Assembly (NCBI GenBank): GCA_947396885.1
Contig: OX377205.1
Span: 49,584,676 to 49,648,675, forward strand
Direction of reading: 5' to 3'
Length of the DNA stretch: 64,000 nucleotides
DNA from: Heligmosomoides polygyrus polygyrus
Taxonomy: Eukaryota > Nematoda > Chromadorea > Rhabditida > Heligmosomidae
The first letter of the stretch is position 1; each line of letters starts with the position of its first letter. A program made the translations under genes and the position numbers. The notes under the pieces were generated by a model. It was not told where the DNA came from. It ran no database searches and saw only the letters and a list, made by a program, of their open reading frames with translations. This document shows positions 53,930-64,000 of this stretch, piece by piece.

Positions 53930-54260
53930 GACCCAGAATACGTCGCCCAACCTGCGTAGGGATGCAGAAGAGTGAGGGAGACCAGTAAGGTGGAGGAGGG
54001 GGTCGGGGCTGTAAAGGGTGTCGAGTGAAGGAGGATCAGTGAAGGGAGACCAGCAAAGGGTACCAATAAGGGAGGACCACAGAAGGGCGACCAGTAAAGT
54101 GAGTCAGTAAAAGTACCAGTAAAAGGGACCACTCAATATCGTCCAACGTGTGTCGGATTTCAGGAGACGTCGCGCCACATGGGCTCGGATTTAGAAGACG
54201 TGACACAGACGTCGCATAACGTGCGTTCAGATCCAGATGACATGCCACAGATCAGACTTT
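53930..54260. repeat. Degenerate tandem repeats
   Basis: Units containing AGAAGACGT..C.CA.ACGTGCGT..GGAT and, in the middle (53970-54130), short repeats of GGGAGACCAGTAAAG. Related to 46521-46700. Confidence 0.55.
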
Positions 54261-54784
54261 GCACATCATGCGTTGGATATTTGGAAGACCTTTCAAAGGG
54301 TTCTTGCAAAAGAGCGTGCGCGTGTTTGACTCTCACACTTCATTTCTCTACCGGTGCATGGGTAAGGTGGCATTGGAGGAGGGGGGGGGGGTGCAAGTGA
54401 AAACGACTACAGAATCAGAGGAGTATTATTGCCGTCGGATAACAAACGATATCGACCGGTCGACAAATACTAATTGATTTTATTTATGCTTTTGCAGATT
54501 ACACAGTTCAGATAGCTCACAATCTGCTTCTAGCCATGTAGAGAATTGACACTTCGGAGATTCCCTAGCAGACTTGATGGCCTTACCGTGACAGAGGAGC
54601 TTTGGAGAATACGAGGAAGGATTCTCGTTACACAGTTAACAGGCATGCTGAACGGTTAAATTAGTACCAACGGTGTTTTTTTTTGTGAAAAGATCACTTG
54701 AAAACACTGAAAGGAGCGAAAGAAGCGTTTCCGCCCAGATCTCAATTTCTAGCACGTAAAACTAGAAAACGAGCACATCAACGG
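54261..54784. other. No feature recognised
   Basis: A G9-type run near 54382-54390; no gene found. Confidence 0.4.
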
Positions 54785-54803
54785 AACCTTACTTACTTAG
54801 TAC

Positions 54804-57800
54804 TTAATTCCTTCCGTGCTGTGGAGCGCATAGGGCGACGAGGTCTTTCCACCGCTGCCTGTCTTGGGCTATTTCTTCGCACTCATGCCTAGAAATATTC
54901 ATAACCTTTAGGTCATTCATGAGCGTGCAACGCCACGTGTTTCTTGGGCGTCCTCTAGTTCGTTTTCCTGGCGGAGTCCATTGCATGGCTGATCTCGGCA
55001 GTCGGTGCTCCGGCACACGCAGGATGTTTCCGGCCAGGCGAAGTCGACGTTTCGTAACGGTTTTGTAGAGGCACCTTGAGTGACAGCGCCGCAATACTTC
55101 TTCGTTCGTCACGTGGTCCGTGTAACGTATCCTCATAATTTGCCGCAAACATTTGCAATGGAACGCGTTGACCCGTCTGATGATACTAGTTGACGCCTTC
55201 CATGTTTCACTAGCGTACATTGCAGTTGGGACGACTATCGACGAATACAAACGCAGCTTTATGTTATTTGAAATAGAGGACGACGTCCACAGTGGTCTGA
55301 GCTTTCGGAATATTGCTGTCGCCTTCGCGATCCTACGACGAACGTCGGTCTCAGCATCTCCACATTGGCGATCATACTTCCCAAGTAGGTGAAGCTGTTC
55401 ACTACTTCCAAGCGGTCCGATCCTATGTAGATGGCGTCCCTTGGGCTCGCAATTCCTACGCACATGACCTTTGACTTTTCGGGACTAATTCGGAGTCCAA
55501 TGTTGCCTGCTTCTTGGCTAAGGCGTTCTGTAATTCTTTGTAACTTATCGTCGTCCTCAGCGAATACGGCGATGTCATCAGCAAAGTCCAGGTCCATAAG
55601 TCGTCCCCTAAACCAAGGAATGCCTTCCTGTACTTCGGCTGACGTTCTTCTCATTACGAAGTCGAGGGCGACGTTGAATAGCAACGGTGAGAGAACACAT
55701 CCCTGCCTGACTCCTGTGGTGACCTCAAAGTAACTTGTATTTCCAAGCGTTGTCTTCACGCAACACATGGAATTTTGATATAGACTTCTGAATATCTCGA
55801 CGAAGATCGTAGGGACCCCATAGAGTATTTTCCACTGTGGAAAATACTCAAGATAGTAGAGTATCTTGAGTATTTTCCACAGTGACTCGCGGTGGACACT
55901 ATCAAAAGCCTTCTTAAAATCGACGAAGTTTAAGTGGAGCGGGTAGCGGTATTTAAGGCACTGTTCGATTATGTTGCGTAGCGTAAAAATCTGATCGCAA
56001 CACGATCTTCCGTTTCTGAATCCAGCTTGCTCCTCCCGCAGACGATCATCAATTGCATCTCGAAGCCTTCTTAACAATACGGTGCAGAATACTTTGCCTG
56101 GCACTGATAACAAGGTGATGCCTCTCCAGTTTCCGCAGTCCGATAAATTTCCTTTTTTCGGCAGTTTGACTACTAGGCCTTTTTTCCAGTCTTCTGGCAC
56201 GTTTTGTTGGTACCAGCAGTTGTTGAAGGGCGTCGTCAGTTGTTTTGCTAACGGTGTGCCTCCAGCTTTTAACATTTCCGCTGCAATTTCGTCAAGACCA
56301 GGGGCCTTCCTGTTTTTAAGACATCGTATTGCTGTCTTTATTTCTTCAACCGTTATGCAGCCTGTGTTGACGTTCAGCTCTCCTAAGGCGTTTTCGTCAT
56401 CGCATAACGTAGGCGTAATTGATGGTTGGGGCTGGTTGTACACTTCACGGAAGTGTTCGACCCATCTTTCATTTTGTTCAGTTTCACTGACAAGTAGTCT
56501 GCCATTTTTGTCCTTTATAGGGACACACGTGTTGAGTCTTGCTCCTGTTAGCTCCGAAACGATTCGATATAGTGTTTTTGAATCACCACGAGTAGCCGCT
56601 GTTTGTGCTTCCGTTTCCTTCTGGGCAATCCAGGCTTTCTTATCACGGCGACATGATGCTTTTACCTGTCGGTCGAGTTCTGAATAGGTTTCGCCCCATT
56701 GCCTTGCTTCATCAGGTGTCTTGGCACACTCTCTTCTTTGCCTGGCTTGCTTCCTCTCATCTATCAGCTCCCAGGTTTCTTCTCGAATCCATTGCTCCTT
56801 TCGCTTGCCTCGTCTGCGTCCGATGGTCACTTCAGCACCTTCACACAACGCGGTCTTGACGGCTTCCCAGTGTTCGTCAATGCTTTCGCATTCGGCAAGC
56901 ATGCTGAAACGGTTTCGTAATTCAACGCGGAAGTTCCTCGTGGTTGTGTGGTTCTTGAACTTTTCGACATCATATGGTCGTCTGACAACCGGCCTTTTTT
57001 GCAGCTTCAGCTTCAGCTTTAACGTAGCCCTGACGAGATAGTGGTCTGTGCCTACATCAGCTCCTCTGTATACACGTGCATCGTGTACTGAAGTTCTCCA
57101 TTTGCGGTTGATGCAAATGTGGTCGATTTCATTAGCCGTTGTGCTATTTGGCGATCTCCAAGTTTTCTTGTGAATGCCTCGGTGAAAGAAAAAGGTGTTT
57201 GCGATGCATAGATCTTTGAAGTCACAGAAGGACACCAGCCTTTCGCCGTTGTTGCTTAGGTGATCCGACGATGCGAACGCTCCAACAGATTTTTCCATGC
57301 CGTTTCGATCGCCTCCCACTTGCGCGTTGAAGTCGCCCAGAACAAGTTTGAGATCCCGTCGTGGCATTTCATCGATGGTATCTTGTAGCCGCTCGTAGAA
57401 ATCGTCTTTCTCTTCGACGGTTGCGTCTTCCGTTGGAGCATATACTTGTATAACTGCAACTCGAGTATGCCTCGTTCGAAAGCGCGCAGTGATGATCCTG
57501 TCGTTTACTGGTTCCCAACCGACGAGAGAGTTTGCAGCTCGTTTACTGAGGACGATTCCCACTCCTCTTTCATGTCTTCTTTCTGGTCCAGAGAACAGGA
57601 CAGTTTTTCCGTCACTGATCAAGCGTCCACTTCCTGTCCACCGGACCTCGCTGACTCCGAGAATATCTAGGCCGTAAATATCGAATTCCTGGAGGAGTTG
57701 GGCGAGACGCCCAGTTTGGTGAAGCGTGCGTACGTTCCAGGTTCCAATACGCGTGATGTTCTTTGGAGAGAAAACCGAGTCCAGCATCAGGTCTCCCGTC

Positions 57801-57841
57801 ACAAAGCTCGGTTTCGGTTTTCCCTTTTCAGCAGTATCCAT
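54804..57841 (-). pseudogene. RTE endonuclease-reverse transcriptase, one frame break
   Basis: Frame from ATG 57841. Endonuclease residues: RIGTWNVRTLHQTGRLAQLL, LDILGVSEVRWTG, LVLGDFNAQVGGDRN, NEIDHICINRKWR, GTDHYLV. RT: GLDEIAAEMLKAGG, NWRGITLLSVPGKVF, VDFKKAFDSVHRESLW, TGVRQGCVLSPLLFN, LDFADDIAVF. At about 55.37-55.39 kb the frame shifts, after NSFTYLGSMIAN, into the frame that carries the C-terminal domain to 54804 (RLAGNILRVPEHRLPRSAMQ). Within the RT, SLWKIL and YGVP are separated by about 14-15 extra residues arising from a palindromic insertion (55835-55882) that keeps frame. Clade assignment RTE-like is from the motifs and tail. Confidence 0.88.
55835..55882. repeat. Palindromic insertion in the RTE frame
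   Basis: 21-bp perfect arms (CTGTGGAAAATACTCAAGAT...) around GTAGAG. A third partial copy (GAGTATTTTCCA) abuts it at 55823-55834. Confidence 0.92.
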
Positions 57842-58067
57842 ATAGTTCGTCGTTTCTGTAGCATAATGGGTTTTTACGGGGACGGGTTGCTGGCCGCCCT
57901 TCTTTCACATCCGGGCTTGGGACCGGCAATGGCGGAGTTTCAACGGAACCTGGTAACTTAGAATTTCTTTTCGAAGCTTCAGAACTGTGGGCCACTTCAA
58001 TTTTTGAGTTTGTTTTTAAGCCACATGAACGCCACATGGAGTGAACAGTAAGGTACATACACTTCAA

Positions 58068-58736
58068 AGTCAGAGAAGTAGAAAATGAAAAAAATGACAG
58101 AACTTATTTGGGAAATTATTTGCAAATTGGTTTTTAGGTTTTTCTGAGGTCTTACTTAGTCTTTCTGATGAAGTCTTCATTTTTGACCATTCATTTCCTT
58201 CTTTACTAAAACAGGATTTGAACATAGATATTTCAACATTCACTGCTTTTCAAGCGATTCTCATCTGATACAACGTTAGCATCGTAAATACTTGTTGGTC
58301 CCTTTTTTACTAAAGTTTTTCTCAGTATAGGATTTCTATTTTGATTCGCTTTGTTGCTGTTTTTCTGATATTTCCACATATCTGAATAAAGGATTTAAAT
58401 ATCTGAATGGTTAGTTGCAACATAGGTTTTACCAAAAACGCTATTAAAATGACCAGAACCTACGGTGTAGCATCTTGCCAAAAATCTTTCAAGCCACCTT
58501 CTCGAAGTATAGAGTGTTTTTCGAACATGAAGTTTTGCGATCAACTTCTTATTAGAGTTTTGGTACGAATGAAACGTCGCTGATACGTCCGGTTAAGGCT
58601 CTCTCGGTTTTTTCCACAGTTTCAAACTTTTCTTAGTTTCCTATGTGGTGACTACCGCTCAAAGTTGTTTTCTTTATTACGGTGCTTTTGCTATTCACCG
58701 CATGATGGTGTGCTATAAATTCTTCTCGTCGACCCG
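58068..58736. other. No feature recognised
   Basis: AT-rich; no frame of note. Confidence 0.45.
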
Positions 58737-58893
58737 AGAATTTTCTCCCCTGATTGCGGGCATTTTCTCCATTTGTTGCGGGCATTTTGTCCCCTGGTTG
58801 CGGACATTTTCTCCCTTGGCCGCGGTCGTTTTCCCCCCTGGTTGCGGGCATTTTCTCCGCACGCAACGCGCGCCGTGAGATTCGGGCATTTTC
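58737..58893. repeat. Minisatellite, unit about 22 bp
   Basis: About seven units of GCGGGCATTTTCTCCCCTGG, degenerate, with the phase kept. The GENARNQG-type peptide on the minus strand is a by-product. Confidence 0.85.
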
Positions 58894-59086
58894 TCCGTAG
58901 ACCGAATCACTACGCTATATACGATACAGAGTGGATAGGCTTCATAAGAGCAGCTTTTGAAGATTCTGCCCTACTATATCCCGCTATACTATTCTATATA
59001 GTAAAACCAGGTTTTATGTAGTGAAAGTAAGAAATCCGAAAGAAGAACAGGTCGGGGTGTTCTATTCCCGGGGGTTTTGGAGCGAA
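58894..59086. other. Gap, AT-rich
   Basis: Contains overlapping CTATATA motifs; nothing recognised. Confidence 0.35.
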
Positions 59087-59612
59087 GCCTCCAACCAGAC
59101 GTTTGAGGGCTGCTGAATTGATCGAGGAAGTCGGTTACTCTTTAAAATGTCTGTCAAATTATCATTTACCTTCATCACGTCTTCCTGTCGCGACCTGTGG
59201 GGGATGTTGTTCGGAAAACAATTTTTGTTAAGCAGCCGAATCATTTACTCTTGAAAATGATTGATAATACATATATTTTAACTTGATCGCAACTCTTTCT
59301 GTTGAAGCAAATAAAAGGTCAAGTCGCAGGATATCGACCATCTACCCCGCCACAGTACTCCCTCAAACCAATGGATTGGTAGGAGTCTTTTAAATAAAAG
59401 TTACCCTTTAAAATAAATGTCTGTTAAGGTGTCGATTAGCTTCGCAGGTCCTATAGCGGCTTCACCAACGCAACCAGTAGTCTAGTTCACTGTTTAATAC
59501 CTGGCAAACGAATGCTTTTATCTATTTGTTGTAAGCTGAGGCGCGTTGTTCGAAATTCCCTTTTCTGTTGAAGAAAACGAAGAGTCCAGTCGCAGGATAC
59601 CGAGGGAGTGAG
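59087..59612 (-). repeat. Cluster of dispersed repeat copies
   Basis: At least three partial copies of the family seen at 44.78 and 53.75 kb: AAAATGTCTGTCAA with TCATTTACCTTCATCAC (59.14 kb), TTTCTGTTGAAGCAAATAAA with GTCGCAGGAT (59.30 kb), and again at 59.41 and 59.56 kb. Non-coding. Confidence 0.6.
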
Positions 59613-60239
59613 CACACAAAATTCAGCACTCATCACCCCATCCCTGACTAATTGTGCTCTACTTAGAAAAGTTATTTGGACTTCTTCCAACCTTGGGCTT
59701 CTTCGAAAATCGGTACTTTGGTTACTAGCATTTGGCGCTTCTTACGTCTGCCAGGAGGCGCCTAAAGCATCTCTTAAGGGCAGCCTATGGTAGGTGCGAA
59801 GGACCGTAAAAGGTGCGAGGAGCGGCACAGGTCACGACATCTGGTGAACGCAGAGGACCAGCGAGCAAATACTGCAATCCAGGAGGCCAATGCCTAGATG
59901 AGGGACCAATATGGCACTGTGAGCAACTCTAGACATTCTGGCGAATGACCAGAACACCAAGAGTGAAAAACTTTTAAAATAAGAACGTTACAGCACGCTT
60001 ACACCTAAACTAGTAATGCATAGGAATATAGTTCGCTACTTTCAAGGTAAGGTTTGGAGTTTAGGAAGAGACCCAGTATGGACCTCCTCTCTAGGTTTGA
60101 ACTTGGCACTGTTGCTTTAAAAATATCATAGTTCCGATTAAAAGGTGAACCTGTAATAAATGGGGACCAAAGTAGTGGATCTCTTCATAAGGCAAATACT
60201 TCTGCAACGTTTTGCTTATCAAAAAAGATCTATCACCAC
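59613..60239. other. No feature recognised
   Basis: No recognisable gene or repeat. Confidence 0.4.
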
Positions 60240-60480
60240 CTATATATAAAAGAGTTTGTCCGTGGAATGATCTAACCTAAGTGAGGTACGCCGCATCATC
60301 CACAGCGAGGGCGGTCGAATGATCTAACCGAAGTGAGGTACCCCTCATCATCTACAGCGCGGGCAAAATTTGCTATTGAACGCGGGATTTTGCTGCAGCA
60401 GGAGAAACGCAGCCCTTTACTGTTTAACACAACAGCATCTACGCGCGTTCCTGAGCGTCCATATTCAGAAGTCGACTTCG
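60240..60480. repeat. Tandem duplication with Helitron-like start
   Basis: Begins TATATATAAAAGAGTTTGTC, resembling the 5' end of some Helitrons, then two ~50-bp copies of GAATGATCTAACC.AAGTGAGG (60266-60365). No helicase frame and no clear CTRR end found; the classification is a guess. Confidence 0.3.
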
Positions 60481-60645
60481 TGCCATTAGCATGAGAAGAC
60501 TAATAAAGGGATAAGAGCAGAAGGGAGACTTTGAGGGTGGAGAGCGGACTGTGATCAGAGGCAGCGACCAGGAGGAGTACCGGGATGGTCGATGGGGGAA
60601 CAAGAAAGCAAGCCAGGAGGTGGCACCTAGAAGAGTTTAGGCAAT

Positions 60646-63600
60646 ATTTATTTATTTATTTATTTATTGCACTCAAAGGTGCGCATAACCTTTAACACAT
60701 AATCATGCGATTAAGACAGATCCAGCACTGAAAAAAAAACTAAAAAACAACAATAACTAAACAACTTTCTAGAAACATAGCTGATAAAAAACAACGAAAA
60801 ATGAAAAGAATTCGCAAACAACTTGAATTGTAAAGGCGAAATACTGAAACGTATTTAGAATACCTCCTTCAAAGCAGGAAATCCTCTTGCCCTTTTTCCT
60901 TGCAGTGCCCTCATTTTGAACTTAAACTTGAAAACTGGGAGATTTATGGTGCAATGAGTAGCAATGTGGAGTCATCCGCGTCCATGCACAGGTAGCTTTA
61001 CTAATGGTAAGAAATAACCTGCATCAGTCTGCTACAATGCCTTAATACACACGGAAATCACAAAATTCGCTGTGTGAAACAAATTGGTGGCAGCGTAATT
61101 ACGTAAAACAAAAGAATAACACACAGAAATTAGGATGATTTGGTTTTCTAAAACACAGCCCAGCTATAGCATGGTTATTTATATAAAACCACTCTCGAGC
61201 AACATTCCTGGCTGGTCAACACCTAAGCGTCAGGTTGTAGCCTTCCGTACTTAGGCGAGGCAAAGCTTCTTTCAGTGACAGCCTTTGTCGCTTCTATAGC
61301 CGCAGCTGGTTGACGATAAAAACCGAAACATCCTGTGGAAAGGCAAACATTTTCGAAACATTTTTGATCAAGTCTAAGCTCTCCTGCCAACCAGCTACTC
61401 ATCACCCTTAATAACCCAGGCTAAGGTCTCAAAATGTTGTGATAAGAGGAATCGCCCAGGGTTAAGATAATGGCATAGCATCGCTTCGGGGATAAACGTT
61501 CACTTCGCACAAGTGTTTGAAGATGTAGCTTCATATGAGAGCAACGCAACAAAAAAGGAATAACATTATCTAGAACATTAACATTGGGAAGGTTATAAAA
61601 CAATAACAATAACACGATGAATTTAGCGCGAGACAGCCAGCCACACTCATCCCCGTACAGCCAACCAACATCACACGAACCTCACCAAATGGCAAAATCT
61701 GAAATAGGAATGGTGAAACTCAAACCCTAAGTGTTTCCTAACAGCTGCAAAAGGTCATTTCTCTTCAGTTCTTTTCTGAATGCAGAGCCATTTTCAGCTT
61801 CAAACACTGTCAATGGTAGCAGCTGCATCCACCTGGCACAACGGTTAAATAGGTTGTTAAACATCAGTGAATATTTTTTCCTGCCGATTCTACGATAATG
61901 AACGTTAAACCTACCATTACGCATGCTTGATGGCACAAATACCCAATACTTACTTGCCAATAATTTTGATTCATTTCGAAGAACTCGAAAGCAAAATGTC
62001 AAGTCAGAAGCAACGCGTCTCTCCTGCAATGTCTTTAAACCAAACATATTCAACCTATCGGTATAATTAGGCATTTCGGTTCCACTTCGAGAGCGCTTAA
62101 CCCTATACCAGAGTAGACGGGTGAAAACCTGCTGCACTCTTTCTAATTTTCGAATATCCTTCTTCAAGTGGGGACTCCAAACTGGAGAGCAGTATTCAAG
62201 TTGAGGCAGCACGTGAGACTTATAAAGTCTCAGCAATATTGCCTCATCAGAACATTTTATATTGCGGAATAAGCAAAACAGAGTGCTGTAGGCCTTACGA
62301 ACTACTCCATCAATGTGCGTCGAAAACTTCAGATCAGTGTCAAATATTACGCCAAGGTCTTTTGTGTAATGGCAGGTTTTAAGCCGCTTTCCGTCAATGG
62401 CATATAAGGGCACGTCGTCATCTTCAATATGCATAACAGCACACTTATCCGTGTTAAGAGGAATACCCGAACAATTGGCCCAGAGATGCATCCGTTCAAT
62501 GGAGCTTTGAAGCGCCAAACGTACTTCGGTTTTGTTTTTATTATCATACATACCATATAGTTTGACGTCATCAGCATAGAGCTGCATTTTAATCTCAGCA
62601 GGAGTTCTTAGGAATTGAGGAATATCAATGGTGTAAATCATGAATAACCAAGGAGACAAAACACCTCCCTGAGGGACACCGCTTTCACAGGCATACCTCC
62701 CGGAGAAGCTTTGTTTTACCCTAACCGTCATGCCTCTATTTGATAAATACGATCTTAGCCAGTTTAGCACTTTACCTCGAATCCCAAGCCTTTCCAACTT
62801 ATCAAGCAGCATTTTATGACATACCCTGTCGAACGCTTTAGATAAATCGAGATATACCACATCAACTAATTTTCCACTATTGAGAGCATATGAGAAATCA
62901 TAAAGCGAATCAATTAAGTTGGTTGCTGTCGAGGCACCAGATAAAAATCCGTGCTGCTGGCGAGGGATTACGTTAAATTTGTTAAGCCAAGTTTGAATTT
63001 TTTCGCACACTATTTTCTCCATTACCTTAACAGCTGTAGGAGTAAGACTAATCGGGCGAAAATTACTTAGATGATTAGTGCTAGAACTCTTTGGAATAGC
63101 TGTTACTATGGCTTCCTTCCACACCTGGGGAACCTCTCCTAAGAGCAAAGACAGGTTGAATAGGAGCGCAAGGGGCTTTGAAAGCGAATAGTGACATTTT
63201 CGGAACACTATCTGAGGGATTCCGTCATACGGCTCAGAGGTAGATGGGTTTAAACGCTTGAGAATTAAAGAGACTTCATGTGGATGAAAATATATATCAC
63301 CAAATGTATGTTTGATAGATAAAGAGTTTGCAAAATATTCTGCGGTTGCAGAGCGGCTGGCTGCAGAAAAAAAACAACCAGAGAAAAATTCAGCTAATGC
63401 ATCCGCCTTCTCCTGGTCGGTACGGAATTTGGAGCCACATGGTCCGACTAGCGTTGGAAGGCATGCTCTTGGCTTTAGTCTTTGACGGATGTATTGGTAA
63501 AGGTTTCTGCCTGAGGCTTGAGAGGCAAGCCTCCTTTCGTAATTAGCAACGAATCTTTTGACATGATGGTTCAGGCTTTCGCAGACATTTTTGTAAGCCT

Positions 63601-64000
63601 GGTTGTTTAAGGGGCATTTTGACTCGCGAAAAAGACGTTGTTTTTGATTCAATAAGTTACGGATGTGGGGAGGGTATATCATCGCCTTGCATCTAGGAAA
63701 TCTAAAAGGCACGAATATTGCAAAAGCATCATAAAGCACTGCACAAAATCTTCGATAAACATCAGACATAGAGGTGTACTCATTGAATATGCTTAACCAA
63801 TCTACAGCACAGAAGTAGCTGTCTAGCGCTGAGTAGTCCACACTCAAAAAATCAGGGAGGGGAGGTGGCGAAAAATCAGCGAATCTGGCCATTATGTCAA
63901 AAGAAACGATGCAGTGATCTGATGTGGCTAACGGAGGTAGTGTAGCTACGTTGAATACAATTGGTGATGAGGACAAAACAAGATCAAGAGTGTTTGCACC
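60646..64000 (-). mobile_element. CR1-like non-LTR element, runs off the window
   Basis: The 3' end is marked by a (TAAA)n-type tail (TTTATTTATTTATTTATT at about 60646-60668). A 3' UTR of about 1.06 kb precedes the polyprotein stop at 61727. The 5' part lies beyond 64000. Confidence 0.85.
61727..64000 (-). CDS. CR1-like endonuclease-reverse transcriptase, 5' partial, intact
   Basis: The frame is open from the window edge to TAG/TAA-free end at 61727, at least 757 codons. It enters in the endonuclease C-terminus (NTLDLVLSSSP, LATSDHCIVSF). The RT follows: YDGIPQIVFRKC, NFRPISLTPTAVKVMEKI, QQHGFLSGASTATNLI, VYLDLSKAFDRVCHKML, SGVPQGGVLSPWLFMIYTID, MQLYADDVKLYGM, KDLGVIFDTDLKFS. The end shows the usual CR1-group tail (YKSHVLPQLEYCSPVWSPHL, LERVQQVFTRLL). 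No stop or shift is visible in the window, unlike the copy within BEL-1, so this is probably a young insertion. CR1 rather than Jockey is a likely but not certain assignment. Confidence 0.9.
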   Translation of the reverse strand, partial: GANTLDLVLSSSPIVFNVATLPPLATSDHCIVSFDIMARFADFSPPPLPDFLSVDYSALDSYFCAVDWLSIFNEYTSMSDVYRRFCAVLYDAFAIFVPFRFPRCKAMIYPPHIRNLLNQKQRLFRESKCPLNNQAYKNVCESLNHHVKRFVANYERRLASQASGRNLYQYIRQRLKPRACLPTLVGPCGSKFRTDQEKADALAEFFSGCFFSAASRSATAEYFANSLSIKHTFGDIYFHPHEVSLILKRLNPSTSEPYDGIPQIVFRKCHYSLSKPLALLFNLSLLLGEVPQVWKEAIVTAIPKSSSTNHLSNFRPISLTPTAVKVMEKIVCEKIQTWLNKFNVIPRQQHGFLSGASTATNLIDSLYDFSYALNSGKLVDVVYLDLSKAFDRVCHKMLLDKLERLGIRGKVLNWLRSYLSNRGMTVRVKQSFSGRYACESGVPQGGVLSPWLFMIYTIDIPQFLRTPAEIKMQLYADDVKLYGMYDNKNKTEVRLALQSSIERMHLWANCSGIPLNTDKCAVMHIEDDDVPLYAIDGKRLKTCHYTKDLGVIFDTDLKFSTHIDGVVRKAYSTLFCLFRNIKCSDEAILLRLYKSHVLPQLEYCSPVWSPHLKKDIRKLERVQQVFTRLLWYRVKRSRSGTEMPNYTDRLNMFGLKTLQERRVASDLTFCFRVLRNESKLLASKYWVFVPSSMRNGRFNVHYRRIGRKKYSLMFNNLFNRCARWMQLLPLTVFEAENGSAFRKELKRNDLLQLLGNT

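Larger units (their letters stand above)
54785..58067 (-). mobile_element. RTE-type non-LTR retrotransposon, nearly complete
   Basis: One polyprotein frame with endonuclease and reverse transcriptase. It ends (CAPQHGRN, stop) a few bases before a simple AAGTAAGT-type tail at 54785-54803. A very short 3' UTR with a simple-repeat tail is typical of RTE. A small frame upstream (58067-57828) overlaps the polyprotein start and may be a leader ORF. Confidence 0.85.

Noticed and set aside
55431..57961. Plus-strand frames of 70-200 codons
   Set aside because: Antisense shadows of the RTE polyprotein.

Overview
The window reads as nuclear DNA of a parasitic clade V (strongylid, hookworm-like) nematode. 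This is inferred from short 46-115 nt introns with TTTCAG-type acceptors, a Dicer-related RIG-I-like helicase, BEL/Pao retroelements with a phlebovirus-type envelope, and RTE and CR1-like non-LTR elements. There is no bacterial-style gene order and no rRNA, tRNA or CRISPR. Most of the sequence is layered transposable elements; recognisable host coding DNA is limited to the left end.

Left part (1-13.7 kb): minus-strand exons of a RIG-I-like helicase (3.1-4.5 kb), damaged by two frame breaks and by a foldback element inside an exon. A dead mariner (1604-2878) lies just downstream. Then come an inverted exon-like duplication (5.1-6.0 kb), a pure (AC)n tract of about 770 bp, several foldback/MITE elements (8-10 kb) and an intron-containing MULE transposase gene (10.2-11.4 kb).

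Middle (13.77-32.6 kb): one Tc3-like element is split into three pieces. A 13.2 kb BEL/Pao element (BEL-1, plus strand, with a CR1-like element inside it) and a 4.0 kb coding-poor LTR element each sit in its transposase gene. Removing both, with one copy of each 4-bp target duplication, rejoins the transposase in frame. Next (33.8-43.9 kb), an RTE endonuclease fragment is interrupted by a second BEL/Pao element (BEL-2, minus strand, 9.4 kb), again with an in-frame join across a 5-bp duplication.

Both BEL elements share gag, protease-RT-RNaseH-integrase, a two-glycoprotein envelope precursor, and a third ORF after env with a Cys/His-rich region preceded by a TATA box. Both carry, just after the primer-binding site, an array of RNA hairpins with constant apical parts and varying but complementary stems. 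The hairpin modules differ between the two elements. I regard this as the most interesting and possibly undescribed feature.

Right part (44-64 kb): MITEs with 8-bp target duplications, AT-rich TTCGAA satellites, a large GGCAC foldback element, an almost complete RTE-type element (54.8-58.1 kb, minus), minisatellites, and an intact CR1-like polyprotein running off the right edge. Many ORFs are broken by single-base shifts; real decay and assembly indels cannot be told apart from this sequence alone.
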